23,139 bases of DNA from Perkinsus chesapeaki. Taxonomy: Eukaryota > Perkinsozoa > Perkinsida > Perkinsidae. The translations under genes and the position numbers were made by a program. The notes under the pieces were generated by a model. It made no database searches, was not told the origin of the DNA, and worked only from the letters and a program-made list of their open reading frames with translations. Position 1 is the stretch's first letter, and each line of letters begins with the position of its first letter. The stretch is from positions 1-23,139 of the forward strand of contig JAAPAO010000566.1 in assembly GCA_013115145.1 (NCBI GenBank), written 5' to 3'. This document shows positions 16,505 to 23,139 of the stretch, one piece after another.

Positions 16505-19500
16505 ATGATGGATCTATCAGCATCATCTAGTCGTAGTGTCTGCTCGCAGTCATCTCTTCCATCTAGCAGCCGGAAGACCAGTGTAGTTGACCTCTTCAGA
16601 GAGGCCATGGCCACAGAGACTACCACCACAGTACCACGGTTCACTCATACGGGTACGAGATCGAATGGTGAGAGCATCGCCAGATTCGTATTATCCTAGA
16701 CCTGTCTGTTCTTACCTACCTTCATGTGGTACAATATTATACCTTTCACTTTCAATCCAGCTGAAAGCTCCGATTTAGGAATCTGCCAGTGGACCACTGG
16801 CAGTGGTGGTGGAGTATCTATTGGACTTACTCACTTATAGAGAGCTCACAGTTAGGAGTCCTTACTTCGGACCTAGGACCGAGAGGACGAACGCCTCTCA
16901 TTACTGATAGCTTCTTTGTCCATAACCACGATGGACATCAGCCACCACATGTAGCACTTGAACTGTTCTCGTTGCACTCACGCTCCTACAGGCCCCGCTT
17001 TGGATACCCATACTATAGTGCTGCTGCTCGGCAGGTTTCTCTTTACTACTCCTTCTTCCTGTTCAGGTCCGAGGCCCGAGGTTAAGGTGGTCCCACAGCA
17101 CCTCATACCGTATATAACCAAATGTACAGTGGTGACGCTGATTCCAGGAAGATACATCTGGGCGTCGGTCAACAAGAGTGCCTATAAGGTATGAAGGAGG
17201 CTCGTTTGTCAACCTAAAAAGTATCTTACGGTTTCACCTAGGTGCTCGACAGTGGCCAAAAGTACATTCAATCTGATGATAGCGGTTGGGATTATCTCTG
17301 TACCGATTCTGAGTATGATTATCAAATTCTGGGGAAGGAGTTCGGTCCCTATGACCTAGCTCTAACACACAAGTAAGCTTTGAAGAGTGAAACGCAGTAC
17401 CAATCTTACTCTATCTTTTCGCCCAAATCAGATCTCTTAACCCGCTACAACCGATTTTTGGGATGTCTAAATTTGAATCTCTGGCCAACCCCACCGATCA
17501 TGAGTCACTCTCACGAGCCTTCGAACGCTGCCGCGCGTACCGCCAAAATATTAAAGCCTCCTCCTCGAGAAGTTATCCAACAAGACGCATTTTTCCGGGA
17601 CACCGTACTTGCTCTAGGTCTCCCGACTTCGGAGGTTTGGGGACCTCGCGTATGAGGATGGTATATAATTGCCTGTGTCTCCGCTCATAAGGTTCTGCCT
17701 GCTTTCCAACTGGACAACCCTAGACTCCAGCCATAGCCAATGCTATATCGATTCTTGGCGGCACATCGAAAATCCTGATAATCGTTGCGGGACCGTCAGG
17801 TGCCGAAGTGTTGTGTCCTTCCTTAGGTATATAGTAGATGTGTCTAGCCTACTTAGTAAGGGTCATCGAGTTGTTCATTTCTGTGCGTCAAAGAACAGCT
17901 ATCGAGCCGCCTCAGCGTGTCTAGCAGCGCTATATATGACATACCGAGGAGATGTTACTGGTGGGCTCGATAAACGGGAGTAGACGGCGGCGGCGGTCGA
18001 CTTACTCGATTCAACGTTGCATTCCATCGGGTATAAAACGGCCATACAAATAAACATTCCGCGCTTCACATCCCCTTAACTTGCCAACGACCGCCTGCAC
18101 ACATGTTTAAGAGCCTCCCACAGCTCGGGTTTGTACCACTTAAATCACATTTTCTATCACGAGTTCGGTTTCCAATCACTCAATAAAACTACCAGACAAC
18201 ACTCCGTCTGCTGCTATATGCTCCTATCAGGCACCCAAGCTGCCCGCTATTTCACCGGCGTCAGACTGGAGCCTTTTCGTGATGCTAACCTCGGGGTTTC
18301 TACCTTTGATTTGACCCTGGAAAACGTTTGCGAGGGGTTTGAATTCGCCGTCCGTGAGGGGTGGTTCAACGTCGACACCTTCGACCGGAAGTCCTGGGAG
18401 CACTACCAGCAGCTGGCCAATGGCGACATGAACTGGATAATCCCAGGCAAAATCCTGGCATTTGCTGGTGCGTTACCGCGCGCCACGAAATTAGGCGCAT
18501 CGTGCTGGTTGTTGTGTAGGGCCGAGTGATACCCTTGTGGACGAGCAAGGACAGGAAGTCTGCCATCCCGAGCTCTACGTGAAGATATTCTCGAATCCAG
18601 ACTTTGCGGTGTCGACAGTTGTTAGACTTAATGAGAAGCGTTACTCCCCAGACTTTTTTACTAGCAACGGCATTAAACACTATGACCTCAACTTCGAGGT
18701 AGGGGAGCGGTGGATGGGAGGAGAGAGGAGGGATTCGGTTATACAATAGACGTGTTGTTCATCGGTAAAATTATAGAGGCACTTTTTCATAGCTTCCTTT
18801 ATTTCTGTAATAACTTCATTTATTCTAAAGAGTGCACATAGTAATAAATGATCATATCGGCTTCCTTCCTTCTCCTCCGACACACTGCGTGTTGTCTCCG
18901 TGCTCAATCTGCCTCAGAGACAATCGACGTTTCTCCAAACAGTGCTGCGCCCAGCGTTGATCGACCGATGTTATTTAAAAAATAAATTTATTTTTAAAAA
19001 TCATGTTTCCCGATTTATTAATAATCATAGTTCGTATGTTTGACACTGGTGCTCTATGTTAAGCTTGAATACCCGATGATTATCCTAAACTATGACTTAT
19101 CAGGATGGCTCTTGCCCCTCTACTGAGATGGTTAAGCGCTTCTTCGCTATAGTAGACTCATCTGAAGGAGCGGTGGCTGTTCACTGTAAAGCAGGTCTAG
19201 GTCGAACTGGCACTCTGATAGGTAGGCGACGGCCAGGCTCCATGCCGTGCCTCACCGGCACCGACTTCTCAGGCCTTTGGGCGATGCGAGAGTTTGGTCT
19301 CACCGCTCCCCAATTCATCGGTTGGTGCCGACTGTGCCGTCCAGGATCGATATTAGGCCCTCAGCAGGTACGCAGGATTGGAGGGGGTGATAGCTGCTTA
19401 CAGTGGCTACTTGGGCCATTAACTCCAACGTGAGATTCGAAGTGGATTATGAGATGTTTTGTTATTCTTTATAAGCATATTGGATATCACAACACTTCCT

Positions 19501-20008
19501 GTACCTTCGCCGCAATACTTCTCTTTTGATGGCTCCTTTGGGGCTGCCGTCCCTTCTAGGGGCATCTATGGGCTTGGAGATTCTCGTTTCCATACCCACT
19601 TCATTTCAAAGTCCCGCAAAATTATCACTTCTCATTTATGAATGGTTATCATTCTGTCAGGCATTTCTCATTGAGATGCAACAGTACTGCCACAACGGTC
19701 AAGAATCTTCCACGGACGCATACTGGGCTCAACTCGGTAGCAGGTCTCCCATAGGCCGGTGAGTGTAATTTCGTGGCGAGTGAAAGTTGAGGGTCCTGTT
19801 CAGTGACGGTGATCTAGGCCAGGCAAGCCGCCTATTGCGGAGTAAGCGATTGAACGACACTGACTCCCATCTGGCGGTCGCAGCGTCCCGGCCAGCTCCG
19901 AGCGCGGCTGGCGGGGCCCGAGAAGATACCCAGCGGAAAAGAAAGTCGGCGCGTGCCACTTCTAAGAGAGCATCTCCCTTGGTTACGGTTCAAGCCTGTC
20001 CTTTGTGA
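16505..20008 (+). CDS. CDC14-family dual-specificity protein phosphatase
   Basis: Twelve exons (16505-16667, 16761-16813, 16852-17034, 17081-17188, 17242-17372, 17827-17979, 18196-18467, 18520-18698, 19104-19221, 19273-19367, 19661-19758, 19804-20008) give 585 aa with every phase matching. CDC14 enzymes remove phosphate from Ser-Pro/Thr-Pro sites of mitotic kinase targets. The N-terminal half of the domain shows IPGRYIWAS, ILGKEFGPYDLAL, KGHRVVHFCASKN, LEPFRDANLG and GDMNWIIPGKILAFAGP. The catalytic half shows VVRLNEKRYSPDFF, DGSCP with the likely general acid D415, the P-loop HCKAGLGRTG (C442, R448), WCRLCRPGSILGPQQ and FLIEMQQY. A Ser/Thr-rich N-terminal extension of about 150 aa and a basic tail (QRKRKSARATSKRASP), a likely nuclear signal, flank the domain. 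Exon 2 boundaries are the least sure. Introns of 454, 216, 405 and 293 nt are long for this window. Confidence 0.86.
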
Positions 20009-20232
20009 TTTCTGTAGCAATTTTTTATCAACTCCTTCGTCAATGGGCCTAAGTGTACAGTGTATCGTGTAACCCGACAAGCGCCGCGCTCTTTCTCGTT
20101 GGCCATGTGTGGCCTCGTAGAGTTCCTGAGGCTTCTTCGAGACCTTGTCACCTTTAATCCTATGTAACACCAGATTTCAAATAATCCTCACATTTGGTAT
20201 TGAGTTTGCCTAAATCAGGCCGCCCTTTAGAC

Positions 20233-21299
20233 ATGCTCATCGCTCGCTTTGCCCGTCGAGGTTCCGCTACCGGTGTCACTGCTCAGAAGTAGCCAGCTCA
20301 CCGACGCAGCACTGCGAATAGTTTGCTCCTCAGGAAGACCCCTCTGGTCCCGGAGTACAAGAACGAATCATGGTACGAAGAAGTACAGGACACATTGTCA
20401 CCTGCTGGGCAACTCAACAAACGTCATGTCGGCGACGCCGCGGTAGGCGCCACAATTTCTGCCACATGACAATGGTCTCAGCAACCGCCCCTCTCCCGCG
20501 AGGAGGTCTACCAGCCGAACTCTCCTCATAGAGAGATCCGACTCAGGCATCGACTCGACATGTAAGGTCCTTTTCTGCTAGAATAATAGATCTTGTACAG
20601 GAGCAAGATAGATTGGTTTGGTAAAGGAAGCGATGACCGTCGGCTCGAGAGGGTCGAGCAACATTACAATTTCCACAACTACAAGTTCCTCACCTATACA
20701 GAGAAGTTCGGGGTTGTGGTACGTTGGAGCAGTGCTGTCTGAACAAGTGCTGCTATTGTTTCATATTTCTAAAATACACTTGTTGGTAGCTAGGGTATGT
20801 TGTGGTTGGATGCTACTTGGGAAGTGTTGGTATCTACAGTTCTTATCAACCTCCTAGTACTACTAGTTCATAGTGGAGCCTGACTGCTGGAGTAGTATTA
20901 TAATTCCTGCTATACTACTCGGCTAGTAATATATTAGACTTCTACTACCAGTTGATAACATCGACCATTGCGGCGGGAATCGAAGGATGCAGTATTTTAC
21001 CCGCGACATTTTCTATCCATCTGGCTTTACCAATAACACTTTAAAGCTTGTGGGCGCGACTTTCCTTCTACGCAGCATTTCGAGAATACTCTCAAACCTG
21101 TCGCCTGGTTCCGAGTCTCTCTTACTGCTGTTTTCAGTTCATCTGTTTGGTGGTGGTCCCCGTTATTGGTGCGATGACATTCATGCCCAATTTCCGGCAG
21201 GAGTTCTTGAACATCTTCACCACCGCTCCCCCGAACTTCCCCAAAGGCCATGCCTCGCTCGACCTCTCGGCTGTAGGGGGAAGACTCGCTCATCTTTAA
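20233..21299 (+). CDS. Small probable mitochondrial membrane protein, unknown family
   Basis: Exons 20233-20260, 20297-20442, 20482-20561 and 20601-20718 join in frame (introns 36, 39 and 39 nt). They give a basic presequence-like start (MLIARFARR then AHRRSTANSLLLRK), followed by VPEYKNESWYEEVQDTL, EEVYQPNSPHREIR and YKFLTYTEKFGVV. A fifth exon from 20794 adds a hydrophobic helix (MLWLDATWEVLVSTVLINLL). A final exon, 21138-21299, has a second helix and tail (FICLVVVPVIGAMTF, MPNFRQEFLNIF) ending at TAA. The donor leaving exon five is not resolved. The order helix-loop-helix after a YxxFL..YxxKFG segment is reminiscent of DUF1279 (FAM210-like) inner-membrane proteins, but the match is weak. 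ATG 20233 follows CTTTAGAC, a possible spliced-leader site. Confidence 0.55.
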
Positions 21300-21473
21300 C
21301 GTTGTTCTTGACAGGTCAAATTTTGGGATCATCGGCCGGAGAGTTTCACTCTGAAAGATATGTGGGGACAGCAAGCGCATGAAGAATGAACGATTGGTTT
21401 CTGATGCGTGCTGTGTTGTTGTTTACTAGTAAACACAACGCCGTCCCAAAGTGGCACAACGGTGGCATGTGCA

Positions 21474-22527
21474 TTAGCACATGACGTTCATGATGAACAA
21501 ACTAGATATGATAGGGAATAGAGAAGCCATGGAGAGGCTAAAGGCTCCATTCGGGGTGGAAGATTTTTCCGGTACGAAATGAAACACCAAGCCGCTGCAC
21601 ATAACGTGTCCTGAAAAACGACAAGTGTGGCGAGAAGTGGCCGATGGGCTTACCTTTGGTTGTGGTAGGGATCTTGTAAAGAAGAGACTCGCCGGGTTTG
21701 GCCGCGATGGACTCCATAACAGTGGGATTTTCACCGGAAAACGCAGAGTCATCACTCGACTGGTTAGCGTGCTTGACCGCAGGAGGCACTTCACCTGCGG
21801 AACAATTACATTAACGACCGGCGCTGCAGACTTACCTGGCCCGAGCTTCAACGCCTCTCGACAGGAGTGACTGGAGAACTCGGCGTTCCTAAGATACAAA
21901 GGAACTTCCCCCCTACAGTAGCAGGGAAGTGACCTACTTGACTTCAGGATTCAGGACACAGAAATCCTGTATCTCGCTTTCCAATATTGCGCCATCGCCA
22001 GCGTCTGTCATCTTAGTGTCGGGGCAGTAGGTTGTGCCGTCGATGGTCTCGCAGTAGCCACAGGCATAGAGGGCACACTCATCCCAGTTGCATGACTCTG
22101 AGTCCCGCTGTGAGCCGGGCTTCGCGCGTTTAGAGATGTATTCGCGGAAGGCGGCTATGGTCGTGCTTTGGAGTCCAGCGCTCCAAACATGCCCGGGTTC
22201 GCCGGTGTCGAGGAAGTTCATGAAGGGCTCTCGTGAGATGGTCTCGGAGAACTACACAGAATGAAATAGCAATCGAGCGATAAGCTTGATTTTCCCTACC
22301 TTCTTGGTCCAGCCGGTCAGAGACTTTGCCGTCCCTGCTGCTGCAGTGGTGGTATTTCCGACTATCGCTACGGAGTCCTTGGAGGCACTAATCAAATAAT
22401 AGCGAGTATAGCAGCGAACGGAGCCCTACTCTGGCTGCATTGCCGAGCCCCCGATCCTCTTGGTCTGGAATTGGACTCTGCGACCGGTCCCGAGTAACAG
22501 CATTGGCTGAAGAGCGAGGATTCTCAT
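21474..22527 (-). CDS. Secreted Cys-containing protein with probable GPI anchor
   Basis: Six exons (22527-22430, 22387-22300, 22251-21938, 21888-21836, 21794-21654, 21610-21474) join to 277 codons ending in TAA, with introns of 42, 48, 49, 41 and 43 nt. The N-terminus MRILALQPMLLLGTG is a short signal-peptide-like segment (second Met at residue 9 is an alternative start). A central block is Cys-rich: SCNWDECALYACGYC, TTYCPD, IQDFCVL, HSCREAL. The C-terminus has a hydrophobic run (SLSMASLFPIISSLFIMNV) ending in MC, the form of a GPI-attachment signal. An NQS sequon is present. I know no family for it. Its layout is like the gene at 5415, but the Cys spacing is different, so they are not obvious paralogues. 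Confidence 0.7.
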
Positions 22528-23139
22528 AAGAGAAAGATACGTGTTAAGCTACAAAGACAGATCATAATTAATGTTGCTACAGCCACATACAGCTTGTACA
22601 TTACATGATCGCCACGGTGATTCCAATAAAGTGGGCGAGTTTTTTCCAAACGGATACGGATAAATCTTGCTCACTATCTCACACTTGCATTTACTTAACG
22701 CTACCGCGCATTAATGGGGGATATGCTCAATGAGCATTGCTCATGCCGCACGAGTCGTGCGTGCCCCAATCATTCAGTCGCAGTCGAGAGTATAGCATCA
22801 GAGTGGCTTGGGCATCATAGCGCTAATGATTATGCTTGTCTTTCCAACTAATTGAGCGCTGATGTACTCCCAATTCATGAGTCGTTGACTTGTCACTGAC
22901 AGCTTGTCAGTCGCTTACCAGTAGATCGGTATCCATCTTCCTGTTAGTTGGTAGTATCGTGACGATACTATCGTCATAACATTACATTTTGGCCTAATGT
23001 CTCATTGAATCTGCCACTCAGCTTCAATCAGAGATATGGCTTTGGCAAACGAAAATCCATAATACAGGCTAGTGGGGTCGAAAGTATCCAGAAAAAGGGT
23101 CGAAAGTCAACAAACGCGGAAATGTGGTACAAGAAAAAG
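22528..23139. other. No gene seen; palindrome-rich intergenic DNA to the window edge
   Basis: About 610 bp upstream of the secreted-protein gene without a supported coding frame. It contains several short perfect palindromes between 22725 and 22970 (TGCTCA-A-TGAGCA overlapping ATGAGCA-T-TGCTCAT, GCACGA-G-TCGTGC, TAGTATCG-TGA-CGATACTA). It presumably includes the promoter of the gene at 22527, but I could not assign a motif. Confidence 0.45.

Noticed and set aside
17432-17690. Extra cassette exon inside the 454-nt CDC14 intron
   Set aside because: It is open in the right phase after CAG 17431, but it would insert about 80 residues in a conserved part of the domain and no good donor in phase 2 leads to 17827. 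Direct splicing 17372|17827 gives the expected CDC14 sequence.
19832-20170. Minus-strand frame with KKPQELYEATHGQRERARR
   Set aside because: It overlaps the last CDC14 exon antisense, and no intron set joins it to an upstream start; the plus-strand genes on both sides are better supported.
20233-20300. Stop-codon reassignment (TAG read as an amino acid)
   Set aside because: All three stops terminate clear genes in the window, and a 36-nt GT-AG intron explains the TAG.

Overview
The window looks like nuclear DNA of a gene-dense protist. Nearly every gene recognised is cut by very short GT-AG introns, mostly 36-60 nt. When these are removed by eye, exon after exon joins in frame, and TAA, TAG and TGA all act as stops. 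There are no prokaryotic operon signals. The product mix is a TSP1-bearing membrane glycosyltransferase, an UNC93-like transporter, CDC14, GPI-type Cys-rich surface proteins and a multi-WW protein. Several genes have a 3' splice-site-like AG just before the first ATG, as expected for spliced-leader addition. Together these suggest an alveolate, with a Perkinsus-like organism as my best guess. That placement is inference; no rRNA or spliced-leader gene is present to settle it.

Layout. From 0.1 to 11.9 kb every supported gene is on the minus strand. Reading down from 11.9 kb: an intronless UNC93-like transporter (10440-11882); a weak small gene (about 9988-10353); a multi-exon charged protein of unknown function (about 8326-9254); an ankyrin-repeat protein (6137-8329); a small secreted Cys-rich, probably GPI-anchored protein (5415-5975); a GT31 glycosyltransferase fused to a TSP1 domain and a C-terminal membrane anchor (2427-4313, perhaps starting at 4702); an intronless FAD amine/polyamine oxidase (861-2177); and the 3' exons of an unknown Cys-containing protein (116-594). 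At 11.9-12.55 kb the strand switches through a divergent intergenic region.

From 12.55 to 21.3 kb all genes are on the plus strand: a 226-aa hypothetical protein (12552-13444); a protein with a chromo-barrel/Tudor-like module and nine canonical plus one degenerate WW domain, possibly with a mitochondrial presequence exon (13727-15747); a 12-exon CDC14-type dual-specificity phosphatase (16505-20008); and a small, probably mitochondrial membrane protein (20233-21299). A six-exon secreted, probably GPI-anchored Cys-rich protein returns to the minus strand (21474-22527). The last 0.6 kb shows no gene but a cluster of short perfect palindromes.

The genes do not form one pathway. Three of them (GT31-TSP1 and the two GPI-type proteins) enter the secretory route, and CDC14 and the WW protein are regulatory or scaffold types. 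The most notable item is the GT31-TSP1-transmembrane fusion: enzymes of the GT31 family include the one that glycosylates TSP1 repeats, and here the catalytic domain and a TSP1 repeat sit in one polypeptide with an unusual C-terminal anchor. Exon models were derived by hand from frame continuity, splice dinucleotides and family motifs, without transcript data.
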